A stretch of 64,000 nt of DNA from Catalinimonas niigatensis (GTDB taxonomy: Bacteria > Bacteroidota > Bacteroidia > Cytophagales > Cyclobacteriaceae), in NCBI RefSeq assembly GCF_030506285.1, contig NZ_CP119422.1:1860001-1924000 (forward strand). Direction: 5' to 3'. Each line of letters begins with the position of its first letter. The stretch's first letter is position 1. Below are positions 16,517-24,923 of the stretch, piece after piece. The notes below the pieces were generated by a model. The model saw only the letters and a program-made list of their open reading frames with translations. It was not told the DNA's origin and ran no database searches. The position numbers were made by a program, and so were the translations under genes.

Positions 16517-17434
16517 GTGTCAGATAGAATTCGTCTTATCATCAAGGCCTCTTGGATAGGTATTGTAGGGAATGCAATACTTGCTATCATCAAGGTAATT
16601 ATTGGGTTTGCTGCTCACAGTCAGGCAGTTATTGGAGATGGTATAGATACCCTGTCTGATGTAGCTACTTATGTCATTATTCTTTTTATGGCACGTATTA
16701 GCAAAAAACCACCCTCTGTCAAATACCCTTACGGATATCGCCGTGCCGAAACCATTGCCAGCAAATTTCTTTCATTCTTTATATTTTTTGCCGGAGCACA
16801 GCTTTTTTACACCAATGTACAAAATCTTTGGAGTAGCAGTCAGCGTGCGTTACCAGATTTGTTAGCAGTATATGTAACTGTATTTTCTATTCTCGGAAAG
16901 TTTTTACTGGCTTCCTGGCAGTTTAGGATAGGTAAGAAGACCAATAGCAGTATGCTCATTGCCAATGCCAAAAATATGCGTGCTGACATTATTCTATCAT
17001 TTTCAGTACTTTTGGGAATAGCAGCTACTCTTTATTTAGAGATGCCCATCATAGATACCATACTTGCCATTGGCGTTAGTCTCTGGATACTTCGTATTGG
17101 TTTTAAAATATTTATGGAGTCCAATACAGAGCTAATGGATGGTGTAGATGATACTTCTGCTTATGAAAAAGTGTTTGAAGCAGCCGATGCGGTAAAAGGA
17201 GCCTACAACCCACATAGAGCACGTATCCGTAAGATGTCCAGTCTATACCTTATTGACCTGGACATTGAAGTAGATGCCCGTATGAGTGTTGCAGAATCAC
17301 ATCAAATTAGTGTCGCAGTAGAGAATGGGATCAAGGAACGGCTGGACAATGTATATGATATCATGATTCATATTGAACCCAAAGGAAATTATGAAGTAGA
17401 TGAGAAGTTTGGCCTCAGTCGTGATAAGTTGTAG
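16517..17434 (+). CDS. Cation diffusion facilitator family transporter
   Basis: About 305 residues from the GTG start (320 if read from the upstream TTG). It is an inner-membrane proton-coupled divalent metal exporter (Zn, Co, Fe or Mn class). Five to six hydrophobic helices are visible. The second carries HSQAVIGDGIDTLSD, containing the intramembrane metal-binding acidic residues, and KYPYGYRRAETIASK follows the third. The cytoplasmic C-terminal domain contains VDARMSVAESHQIS and ends with the strand IMIHIEP. The metal cannot be assigned. It is divergent from superoxide dismutase, so an Fe/Mn role is conceivable but only an inference. Confidence 0.88.
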   Translation: MSDRIRLIIKASWIGIVGNAILAIIKVIIGFAAHSQAVIGDGIDTLSDVATYVIILFMARISKKPPSVKYPYGYRRAETIASKFLSFFIFFAGAQLFYTNVQNLWSSSQRALPDLLAVYVTVFSILGKFLLASWQFRIGKKTNSSMLIANAKNMRADIILSFSVLLGIAATLYLEMPIIDTILAIGVSLWILRIGFKIFMESNTELMDGVDDTSAYEKVFEAADAVKGAYNPHRARIRKMSSLYLIDLDIEVDARMSVAESHQISVAVENGIKERLDNVYDIMIHIEPKGNYEVDEKFGLSRDKL

Positions 17435-17496
17435 AAATGTCCTGGGAAACATTTTCATTTAAACATTAAATTTTATATCCTTCCCATCCATTGCTT

Positions 17497-18138
17497 TCAG
17501 GATTCAAGTTCCAATCCCAACGCTTCCAGGGTATGGAGGTCATCCTGCAATACGATCTGGGCTACATTATGGAATTTATACATCCATTGTTGCAGTTCAT
17601 TAAAGGCTTTATCGCGACGAATGATAGCTTCCTGAGTTGTTTTCCTCATTTTGAGATGCGCATGCCTGGCATCATGTAAAGCTTCTATCATCACTCTAAG
17701 CTGCATCAACTCTGCCTCTTCTACGCCTTGCTCTGCCATATATTTTGTGATATAGGCAACATTCTTATAAAAAATCATCGCCTGATCCAGCCAACCGGAA
17801 ACAACAGATGTTTTAGATTCATTGAATCTTAAAGCTTTGGCTAATTCTGGATTTTTTTTGAGTGCTGCTCTCGCAATTTTTTTATGTCTGAGATACTCCT
17901 TATAAGCAAGCTTACGATCTATATCCAGCGCCTGAGAGAAGTTTTTTTGCTTTTCAAATTCTTTTTCCTGCTGCTTGTGTAGATTTAACACTTTTTCAAG
18001 CAGAGTCTTTCCGTAGGTAAATTGTTTATGATCAAACTTAGAAGTTTCTAACTTTTTCAGGACTTCAGGCTTGTTCAATGCATTCTCTATGATTGTCTTG
18101 GCACTCTGCAACTGGTCCTCAATTTTGTAAACTAGCAT
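17497..18138 (-). CDS. Alpha-helical protein of unknown function, paralogous in pattern to 26954-27580
   Basis: A 213-residue, highly charged, all-helical protein with no signal or membrane segment. Its C-terminus (FNELQQWMYKFHNVAQIVL, then LHTLEALGLELES) has the same W-M-x-x-F-x-x-VA-x-x-x-L...LEAL pattern as the end of the protein at 26954-27580. Both also have a central W-L-x-QA-x-x-FY motif (GWLDQAMIFY here, DWLEQAERFY there). They are similar in length, so they belong to one family, which I cannot name. Function unknown; a four-helix-bundle or coiled-coil structural role is plausible. Confidence 0.75.
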   Translation of the reverse strand: MLVYKIEDQLQSAKTIIENALNKPEVLKKLETSKFDHKQFTYGKTLLEKVLNLHKQQEKEFEKQKNFSQALDIDRKLAYKEYLRHKKIARAALKKNPELAKALRFNESKTSVVSGWLDQAMIFYKNVAYITKYMAEQGVEEAELMQLRVMIEALHDARHAHLKMRKTTQEAIIRRDKAFNELQQWMYKFHNVAQIVLQDDLHTLEALGLELES

Positions 18139-18376
18139 ACATTCATTTTTTTCACACTAAAATACAATCTGCTTGCAAAAACAGAATTGCTTAAAGGCTA
18201 GCTTTAGTACAATAGACAGGTATGGCTCAACTCGGTATGATTCGGCATAAGAAACTAAATCAAATGCTTTTCTTATTTCAATGATAGTAGTAAAGGGGGC
18301 TTGACCTATAGAGTTTTGCCGAAAGCATTGATAGAAGAAAAACAAATGTTACATCTGATGAAGGATTTGTATAAAA

Positions 18377-18412
18377 AAAAGGGCTGTGATTTTTAGATAT
18401 CATAGCCCTTTT
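18377..18412 (-). terminator. Intrinsic terminator of the exporter operon
   Basis: The stem AAAAGGGCTGTGAT pairs with ATCATAGCCCTTTT (14 bp, one G-U) around an 8-base loop. On the minus strand the stem is followed by a run of eight T's. It lies 19 bases past the stop of the TolC-like gene. Confidence 0.85.
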
Positions 18413-18430
18413 GATAAAATCTTATACGTT

Positions 18431-19915
18431 TTATTTATAGCCTTCCATAGTCTCAGGAGTAAGTAAGGTCTGATCCTTTTCAAAATCATAGAGCGTGAGG
18501 CTTCTGAGAGTATAGTAGTCTGTCCAGAAATCTCTCAGAGATTGTAAATATTGCCTGCGAGCCTGGTCTTTTTCCTGAAGAGCAATACTTAAATCTGTAT
18601 TGCTGATTTTGCCGATGAGGTAGCGCTGCTTGGTAATCTCAAACCTGCGGTTGGCAATATCATCTGCCACACGGGTGATTTCTACCTGGTCACGCAGCAT
18701 TTTAAAGGTTTTTACCTGTGTATACACTTGCTGCTCAAAATTGATACGATCCTGATCTACACTGTACTGCGTAAAATTATAGTCTGCTTCGGCAGTTTTT
18801 ACCCTCGCTTTCTGACGCCCCCAGTTGACAATGGGAATATCAAACTGAATATTTATACGCTGCTGGTTTTCAGGTCTGTAATAAATATCTGAAAAGGCAT
18901 CTCCCCTGTTGGTGAGACCATAAGTAGCATAAAGATTAGCCTGTAGCCCACTATTTCCTTTGGCACGGGCTACTTCCCTTTCCGCCTCTTTGATCTGTCT
19001 TACATAATCTACCGGATTAGGGTGATTTTGTAAGGCTTCACTGAGGGCTGTACTCTCTTCTACTTCAAAATCAGGTATGTTGCCTGGCACTGCCAATGTT
19101 ACAGGTTCATTATCATTTAATCCAAGAAAAGAACGCAATCGCAGTGTACTTGTCTCGAGGTCCAATCTGGCCTGGGCTACATCCTGACGAGAAGTCATCA
19201 CATTGTATTCAACCTGCAACAAGTCATTCTCCCCTATTTTGCCCAAATTGTACCTGCCTTCAGAAATTTGATAAATTGTATCGTTGTTTGCCCGGTTTTT
19301 CTCAGCCATTTCCAGGTTAATCTGCTGTAGCAGCACATCAAAGTAAAGTCCTGTTACTTCTACTGCTATCTGCTCCATATCTGCCACGTAGCTTTTTTTA
19401 GAAACATCATAACGTAATGGTTCTACTTCTTTGGCCCATTTGAGTTCATTGAAGCCAAACAAGGGCTGGTTCAGTCCTATCACAGCAGGATTACCACTGT
19501 AGGTAGTCACTTCATTTTCAAAGTTATCAAAACGCTGAAGTTCTGATTGAACGAAAATCTCTCCTCCGGAAAAACCAAGCTGCTGCCTTACCCCAAGATT
19601 GAGTTGTGCCAGGTTTTGGTTTACTCGCCTGAACTCATAACTTCCATCCGGTTGGCGAATGGCATCATTGGTACGCAAATAGCCGGGTAATGTACCGCTA
19701 AGATACACCTCCGGACGGTAATCAGACAAAAAAGTGCGATACTGCCAGAAGAAGTTTTGTCTGCGGGTATCAGCCAACAGAGCCTGAGGTGATTGCCCTT
19801 TGGCAATTGCTACAATCTCTGGCAGTGTAAATTGTCTGGAGAGTTTCAGGCTGTCCTGAGCCAGTGCAGGAACACAAAAAAACAAGCTTAGGCTGATGAC
19901 TAGTAGTTTATTCAT
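18431..19915 (-). CDS. TolC-family outer membrane efflux protein
   Basis: The 494-residue protein begins with a Sec signal peptide (LLVISLSLFFCVPALAQ). It then has two long helical repeats, each with the alternating coiled-coil character of TolC, for example VEVTGLYFDVLLQQINLEMAEKN in the first and FEQQVYTQVKTFKMLRDQVEI in the second. The outer-membrane strands are short, as in TolC. It forms the trimeric exit duct for the adjacent ABC exporter. Its start overlaps the end of the permease gene by eight bases, so it is the last gene of the operon. A strong terminator follows. Confidence 0.9.
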   Translation of the reverse strand: MNKLLVISLSLFFCVPALAQDSLKLSRQFTLPEIVAIAKGQSPQALLADTRRQNFFWQYRTFLSDYRPEVYLSGTLPGYLRTNDAIRQPDGSYEFRRVNQNLAQLNLGVRQQLGFSGGEIFVQSELQRFDNFENEVTTYSGNPAVIGLNQPLFGFNELKWAKEVEPLRYDVSKKSYVADMEQIAVEVTGLYFDVLLQQINLEMAEKNRANNDTIYQISEGRYNLGKIGENDLLQVEYNVMTSRQDVAQARLDLETSTLRLRSFLGLNDNEPVTLAVPGNIPDFEVEESTALSEALQNHPNPVDYVRQIKEAEREVARAKGNSGLQANLYATYGLTNRGDAFSDIYYRPENQQRINIQFDIPIVNWGRQKARVKTAEADYNFTQYSVDQDRINFEQQVYTQVKTFKMLRDQVEITRVADDIANRRFEITKQRYLIGKISNTDLSIALQEKDQARRQYLQSLRDFWTDYYTLRSLTLYDFEKDQTLLTPETMEGYK

Positions 19916-21266
19916 AGCGAAGAGAAGTTATGGGATCTTGATTGGCAGCTTTACGGGCAGGAGCAATGCCAAAGATCAACCCAACCGTAGCAGCTACACC
20001 AAAAGATAATAGAATGGAAGATAGGGTAATGACCGTTGGTATTTCCGCAATATTAGATATGCCTATCGCGATCAGGATACCCAGTACCACACCGATCAGT
20101 CCTCCGGCGATACTGATGAGCATGGCTTCAAACAAAAACTGCCAGATGATATCCGCTTTCTGCGCTCCCACGGCCAATCGTAAACCTATTTCTTTGATAC
20201 GCTCCATTACTGAGGCCAACATGATATTCATGATACCAATACCCCCTACCAGCAGTGATATCCCTGCCAGCGCACCAAGTACTACATTGAATATCTGATT
20301 GGTACGCTGCTGCTGTTTGATGAGTAGTTCTGGTATCTCTATTTCATAATCTATTACCCCAAAGTGTCTACGTTCTAACATGCGTGACAACACTTCTGCT
20401 ACTTTGTTAAGCGATTCGCTTTCGCTCACACTAATCACCATGCGGTCAAGCTGATGATAGTTCCTTCTTTCCTGAAACTCTTCATCGCTTGTTTCTTCCC
20501 CATCGTTACTGCTAAGTACCATTTGGCTATTGGCAGCCTCTATCATAGTTTTTGTAATCAAAGACCGATCGCGATAACGTATCAACATGGTGTTGATAGG
20601 GACATACACATCCATATTATAATCTCTGATTCCCAGCCGGTTGATGTTTTCATCTGTAATCAGTCTTCTATCCAGCACTCCCACAATCTGAAGCCACTGA
20701 TTCCCTACCTTGATCATTTTGCCAAGGGGCTCTTCATCACTAAAAAATTTATCCTCTATGGATTTACCGATAATACATACCGGATCTCCTTGTTCCATTT
20801 GATCACGGGTAAACATTTCGCCATAGCCCAGATTAAAATTGGCTACGTTAAAGTAACTATCCTCCACCCCCACCAGCTTAGCCGACCTGCGAATACCATT
20901 TTTGATAATATACTTATCCATGATGATCTCAGGACTCACTGAGTTGATTCCTGGAATGATGTTTTTTAGGCTTTCCACATCTTTTATGGTGAGGCCAGGA
21001 GAAAATTTCGGCTTTTTACTGGCCGGAGATACCTCACCTACTTCTTCTTCTGTCTGTTCTACTATAGGTTTAACAATGATATTATTCACTCCTACCAGTT
21101 TGATCTGCTCCAGTATTTCTTCCTGGGCACCGGCACCTATTCCCAACATGGCGATGACTGCTGCTACCCCAAAAATAATCCCTAAGGCAGTCAGCAAAGA
21201 GCGAAGCTTGTTGGCCAGTATAGCCTCCAGTGCTATGCTGAAATTTCCTGATATTTTCTCAATCAT
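19908..21266 (-). CDS. MacB-like ABC transporter permease
   Basis: The 452-residue permease has an N-terminal transmembrane helix (NKLRSLLTALGIIFGVAAVIAMLGIG), a large periplasmic core domain of about 250 residues, and three C-terminal helices with MERIKEIGLRLAVGA between the first two. It ends DPITSLRYE. The ATPase domain is encoded separately, unlike E. coli MacB, which is fused. With the adaptor and TolC-like protein it forms a mechanotransmitting tripartite exporter. The start overlaps the end of the adaptor gene by four bases. Confidence 0.92.
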   Translation of the reverse strand: MIEKISGNFSIALEAILANKLRSLLTALGIIFGVAAVIAMLGIGAGAQEEILEQIKLVGVNNIIVKPIVEQTEEEVGEVSPASKKPKFSPGLTIKDVESLKNIIPGINSVSPEIIMDKYIIKNGIRRSAKLVGVEDSYFNVANFNLGYGEMFTRDQMEQGDPVCIIGKSIEDKFFSDEEPLGKMIKVGNQWLQIVGVLDRRLITDENINRLGIRDYNMDVYVPINTMLIRYRDRSLITKTMIEAANSQMVLSSNDGEETSDEEFQERRNYHQLDRMVISVSESESLNKVAEVLSRMLERRHFGVIDYEIEIPELLIKQQQRTNQIFNVVLGALAGISLLVGGIGIMNIMLASVMERIKEIGLRLAVGAQKADIIWQFLFEAMLISIAGGLIGVVLGILIAIGISNIAEIPTVITLSSILLSFGVAATVGLIFGIAPARKAANQDPITSLRYE

Positions 21267-22543
21267 TCTACCTTATCCGTTAATGGTTGAGGATCTTCTT
21301 CCAGATAGGCAATCTGCTTTTCATCAGGATTACTTGGTGTTGAAAGATATACAACATCATCTTCCTCTAGACCTTCGCTGATCACTACCATATCATTGCC
21401 TTTAGGCCCCAGGGCTATCTGTTGTTTCACCGTAGTCAGACCCGTTCTTTTGAATACATAAGTAAGACTGTCTCCCTGACTGTATATCGCTTCTAAGGGT
21501 ACGACCAACACGTTTTCTATATAGTTGGTGATGATTGTATTACCCGTTGTCATGGCAGGACGGAGGGTGGTATCACTTTCATTTACCAATACTGAAATCT
21601 CAAACACTTTAGCGTCTGAATTGGGCCTTTGCTCGCCTACATTAGCCACTTGTGTCACACTACCGGTGAGTCTTTTGTCAGGAAAAGCATCTAAACCTAT
21701 TTCTACCTGTTGCCCGGCACGGATTCGGCTGATATCTACTTCATTGACATACGTTTTGGAAACCATAGAAGAAAGATCAGGCAAAGTAGCCACTTCAGGG
21801 TCCCAGGCACCAATTTGTGAACCCTCTCCCTTTTTTTTGCCATTCCATTCCCTGGCATAGATGACCATGCCATTCTCAGGTGCTTTGATAACAAAATCCT
21901 GCAACAAATCCTGCAATTGCTTGAGATCCATCTGATCATCCTGGAGTTTAGCATTGGCCTGCGACATCTCTGAGCGGCTTTTTCTCAGTAGCAGTTCATA
22001 TTCTTCCCCTGCCTGTTCTAAAGCTCTTTCTGCCTTTTCAAGCTCCAACTCTGCCTGCTTAATAGTAGCAGGGGGCTCATACTGAGATTGTTCCAGTTCA
22101 AGCTTTCTTTTCTCCATATCGTATTCCAAACTAATAAGCTTATCACGCTGTGTTCGCAGATTAATAGCAGTATCAATACGAGTTTGTTCATGCTTATTAA
22201 GGCTTTCCTGCAACTCAAGTTCTTCCTCCCGGATTTTGTTACTCAGTTCAGAATTATCCAGACGCGCTACATAGTCGCCCTTATTCACTACAGTACCTTC
22301 AGGCACGATATTATCAATTTTCACCTGATAAATACCAGCATTTCTAAGTCCGATAGGTCCCATAATGCTTACCGAAGTCTGGGCCTGTAGTTCGCCGGTT
22401 ACGGTAACGTCAATTTTCAAATTGGTACGTTTGACAGAGGTGACAATATCCTGCTCTGCTTCTGTTGCCGGGCTACCAAAAAAGAGATAAACGCCTATGG
22501 CTATAGCCAGGACAGCAATAGGAATAAGGATTTTTTTGCTCAT
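21263..22543 (-). CDS. Periplasmic adaptor of the ABC exporter (MacA/HlyD family)
   Basis: The 426-residue adaptor has an N-terminal membrane anchor (ILIPIAVLAIAIGVYLFFG). A lipoyl-like half-motif (VPEGTVVNKGDYVARLDN) opens a long coiled-coil hairpin (about residues 100-210) rich in Glu, Leu and Gln. The second lipoyl half contains VIKAPENGMVIYA, followed by beta-barrel and membrane-proximal domains (GNTIITNYIENVLVVPLEAI). It bridges the inner-membrane permease and the TolC-like duct. Operon order is ATPase, adaptor, permease, TolC, with a 41-base gap to the ATPase gene. Confidence 0.92.
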   Translation of the reverse strand: MSKKILIPIAVLAIAIGVYLFFGSPATEAEQDIVTSVKRTNLKIDVTVTGELQAQTSVSIMGPIGLRNAGIYQVKIDNIVPEGTVVNKGDYVARLDNSELSNKIREEELELQESLNKHEQTRIDTAINLRTQRDKLISLEYDMEKRKLELEQSQYEPPATIKQAELELEKAERALEQAGEEYELLLRKSRSEMSQANAKLQDDQMDLKQLQDLLQDFVIKAPENGMVIYAREWNGKKKGEGSQIGAWDPEVATLPDLSSMVSKTYVNEVDISRIRAGQQVEIGLDAFPDKRLTGSVTQVANVGEQRPNSDAKVFEISVLVNESDTTLRPAMTTGNTIITNYIENVLVVPLEAIYSQGDSLTYVFKRTGLTTVKQQIALGPKGNDMVVISEGLEEDDVVYLSTPSNPDEKQIAYLEEDPQPLTDKVE

Positions 22544-22584
22544 AATAGGATTGTTGAGGGTGCTGACGGTTTATGAATATACAC

Positions 22585-23304
22585 TTACATAGATTGTTCC
22601 ATGCTGCTTCTTCGGATTTTGGAGTTAACCTCGTCCTTTTCTATCAGACCATCTTTGAGGCGGATAATCCGGTGAGAATAATGGGCAATGTCATCTTCAT
22701 GCGTTACCATAATGATGGTATTTCCCTGATCGTGCAAATCCTGAAAAAGATCCATCACATCATATGAGGTTTTGGAATCCAGGTTACCGGTAGGTTCATC
22801 AGCCAGGATAATACTGGGATTATTCACCAAAGCTCGGGCAATCGCCACACGCTGCCGCTGTCCACCTGAAAGTTCATTGGGTTTGTGAAACGCTCTGTCA
22901 CCCAGCCCTACATTCTCCAGTGCCTGCCGGGCACGATCTTGCCTTTCTGACTTATTGATACCTGCATAGATGAGAGGAAGGGCTACATTGTCCAGAGAAG
23001 AGGAACGAGGCAATAAATTAAAGGTCTGAAATACAAAACCTATTTCTTTATTTCGCACGGTAGCCAGCTCATTTTCGCTCATATCGCTGACATTTTGTTC
23101 GTTCAAGAAATAGGTGCCGGAAGTTGGGGTATCCAAACAGCCAATGATGTTCATCAAGGTAGATTTGCCCGAACCGGAAGGTCCCATAAAGGCTACATAT
23201 TCACCGCGGTTGATCAGAATGGAGATAGACTTTAGAGCGTGAATCTCCTCTTCACCCATACGGTACATTTTCGAAATAGCATTCGTCTCGATAATTGGTT
23301 TCAT
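22585..23304 (-). CDS. ABC transporter ATP-binding protein (MacB/LolD type)
   Basis: The 239-residue ATPase carries Walker [10 protein letters not shown] (near residue 41), the Q-loop [11 protein letters not shown], signature [15 protein letters not shown], Walker [13 protein letters not shown] and the switch His in IIMVTHEDD. The short FQTFNLLP segment and the genetic setting place it in the MacB/LolD/FtsE group, which powers conformational work rather than classical substrate pumping. It is the first gene of the four-gene exporter operon. Confidence 0.94.
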   Translation of the reverse strand: MKPIIETNAISKMYRMGEEEIHALKSISILINRGEYVAFMGPSGSGKSTLMNIIGCLDTPTSGTYFLNEQNVSDMSENELATVRNKEIGFVFQTFNLLPRSSSLDNVALPLIYAGINKSERQDRARQALENVGLGDRAFHKPNELSGGQRQRVAIARALVNNPSIILADEPTGNLDSKTSYDVMDLFQDLHDQGNTIIMVTHEDDIAHYSHRIIRLKDGLIEKDEVNSKIRRSSMEQSM

Positions 23305-23728
23305 GAGGTTGGGCTATGGCAGTTGTTGGTTGAGTAATAAGACGTAAAGAATATGACAGTAAAAACAGACTCCAAAGAGATCAACTAATTCCTTAGTTAT
23401 TTAAACATATGAAAAATAAATAATATCTCAATTATTTAAACGTGATTTTCTGCCAGTTATTGAAATTATTATACTAATGCTGGGGTATGAATCCTATTTT
23501 CACATTTTATCGGCTTGTACTTAGCGGCAGCTTATTGAAAATAATGATTTTTGTGGATATCTCACAACTTAATGAATAAAAGTGAATGAAATCCACTCTT
23601 ATTTGATATAAATTGAGGATGAAGGGGAAAATTTATAAGTTAGAAGTGCTACGGACAGGCCAAATGGTGGATGAAAGGGATTAAGTTTATTTCCTCCCTT
23701 TCAACCCATAAATTTAAGGGCAAATACT
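23305..23728. other. Intergenic region upstream of the exporter operon
   Basis: About 420 AT-rich bases between the ABC ATPase start and the stop of the small secreted peptide gene, on the same strand. I see no coding or RNA gene in it and no strong terminator after the peptide gene. The exporter promoter is presumably here, but no exact TAnnTTTG box was identified on the minus strand. Confidence 0.4.
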
Positions 23729-23896
23729 CTATGCCAAAATGTTAACTGACGTCAGGGCTGAGCTTATATCAAGCTCCGGTTTATATTGCATCATAAACTC
23801 AAAGATGTGGGTAGGCGTGGCGGCGTGGGCAATGGTATTTGCCAATACAAATAATACAACAGTCAATACAACGAATACAAGAAATCTTTTCAACAT
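23729..23896 (-). CDS. Small secreted peptide (55 aa) behind a Fur-box-like site
   Basis: A 55-codon frame from ATG at 23894-23896 to TAG. The N-terminus MLKRFLVFVVLTVVLFVLAN has two positive charges and a 15-residue hydrophobic core. It is followed by TIAHAATPTH, which gives an AxA signal-peptidase site after AHA. The mature part would be about 30 residues (ATPTHIFEFMMQYKPELD, then a short Ser-rich end), without cysteines. I recognise no family. Support comes from the textbook signal peptide and from a 17/19 Fur box 37 bases upstream. It could still be a chance frame. It lies upstream of the exporter operon in the same orientation, but 424 bases separate them. Confidence 0.5.
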   Translation of the reverse strand: MLKRFLVFVVLTVVLFVLANTIAHAATPTHIFEFMMQYKPELDISSALTSVNILA

Positions 23897-23932
23897 GAAA
23901 TCAGGAAAATTTTAAATAAACAGTTAGGTATA

Positions 23933-23951
23933 GGTAATGATTATCATTATA
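23933..23951. promoter_or_regulatory. Fur box (iron-responsive operator)
   Basis: GGTAATGATTATCATTATA matches the classical 19-bp Fur box consensus at 17 of 19 positions, with a near-perfect inverted core TAATGAT/ATCATTA. It lies between the divergent small secreted peptide gene (starts at 23896) and the PAP2 gene (starts at 23999), within promoter distance of both. Fur with iron would repress both genes. This is established for the consensus in proteobacteria; use in this organism is inferred. Confidence 0.6.
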
Positions 23952-23998
23952 TAATTTTTAATAAACTTTGCAAATCTTTCCACTGAAAGAATTTTTCT

Positions 23999-24832
23999 AT
24001 GAGATTTTACCGTCAAAACCTTTCCTTATTTCTAGTCATTTTATTAATTCTTGGCACCTTGGGAGAAAGTGCTGTTGCACAGCAGAAAGCATACCAGCTG
24101 TCACCCGGCAAAGAGATTCCTTTACTTTCTGTAGGTGCTGCCGGAACAGTGACCAGCCTCCTGCTCAGAAGAAATCAAGTGTCTCTTGATTCTACGCAGA
24201 TTGTGGATCTTTCTTCCGACCGACTTTTAGGTGTAGATTTATCTGCCATAGATAATTATCACCAGGGTGCACGCATTGCCAGTGATGTATTTTTAAGTGT
24301 ATCCTATTTGTTTCCCCTAACCCCCCTCCTCTTGAAAGATGCCCGCCAGGAATATGGGGCAATTAGCGTCATGCTACTAGAAACTATACTGCTCAACGAA
24401 ACCCTAACTGGCTTAAGCAAGGTATTGGTCAGCCGTCCCCGGCCTTATACCCATAATCAAAATGTGGATTTTGCTGACAGAATTGATGATGACAACAACT
24501 TATCGTTTTTCTCCGGCCACACTTCCTACACTGCTGCCATTTCTTTCTTCACGGCGCAGGTACTTTCTCAATACATAGATAATCGGACAACGCGTAACCT
24601 GATCTGGGCGGGAGCCATTGCCTGGCCGGCAGCCACCGGGTATTTCCGTTATGCATCCGGTAAGCACTATATCACCGATGTGCTCACCGGCTATATTGTG
24701 GGTGCAGCGATAGGCTATTTTATTCCCCGGCTTCACGAAACAGTTGCCAAGAGAGGCAACGAAGCCAGTACTGATGGTATTCACCTGGATACTCAGGCCA
24801 GCCAGATGTTTAAGCTGGTGTTTGTTTTTTAG
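23999..24832 (+). CDS. PAP2-family membrane or exported phosphatase
   Basis: A 277-residue protein with an N-terminal signal sequence (SLFLVILLILGTLGESAVAQ). The acid phosphatase motifs are in order: KVLVSRPRP, then SGHTSYT, then RYASGKHYITD. The last keeps the histidine nucleophile and aspartate, although the usual SR pair reads RY. Hydrophobic stretches lie around and after these motifs. Likely substrates are lipid phosphates (undecaprenyl pyrophosphate, phosphatidic acid or lipid A phosphate) on the outer face of a membrane; which one is not shown. The Fur box 48 bases upstream suggests expression rises under iron limitation, which would be unusual for this family. Confidence 0.88.
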   Translation: MRFYRQNLSLFLVILLILGTLGESAVAQQKAYQLSPGKEIPLLSVGAAGTVTSLLLRRNQVSLDSTQIVDLSSDRLLGVDLSAIDNYHQGARIASDVFLSVSYLFPLTPLLLKDARQEYGAISVMLLETILLNETLTGLSKVLVSRPRPYTHNQNVDFADRIDDDNNLSFFSGHTSYTAAISFFTAQVLSQYIDNRTTRNLIWAGAIAWPAATGYFRYASGKHYITDVLTGYIVGAAIGYFIPRLHETVAKRGNEASTDGIHLDTQASQMFKLVFVF

Positions 24833-24836
24833 GATG

Positions 24837-24920
24837 ATGGTGTTAAGGGGTTATAGTGTTATGGTTCTTGGGAAATACAGAATACCATAACACCAAGGCA
24901 CTATAATACTATCACACCAT
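24837..24920. terminator. Large imperfect palindrome between convergent genes (probable bidirectional terminator)
   Basis: Nested inverted segments: ATGGTGT with ACACCAT at the edges, TATAGTG with CACTATA, TTATGGT with ACCATAA, and TTCT with AGAA around a 9-base centre. It fills the gap between the PAP2 stop and the M42 peptidase stop almost exactly. There is no long T-run, so termination is inferred from position. Confidence 0.5.
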
Positions 24921-24923
24921 TAT

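Noticed and set aside
18157-18345. A 62-codon minus-strand frame between the helical protein and exporter genes
   Set aside because: The sequence has no domain or signal, contains no convincing start context and partly reads through low-complexity AT-rich DNA.
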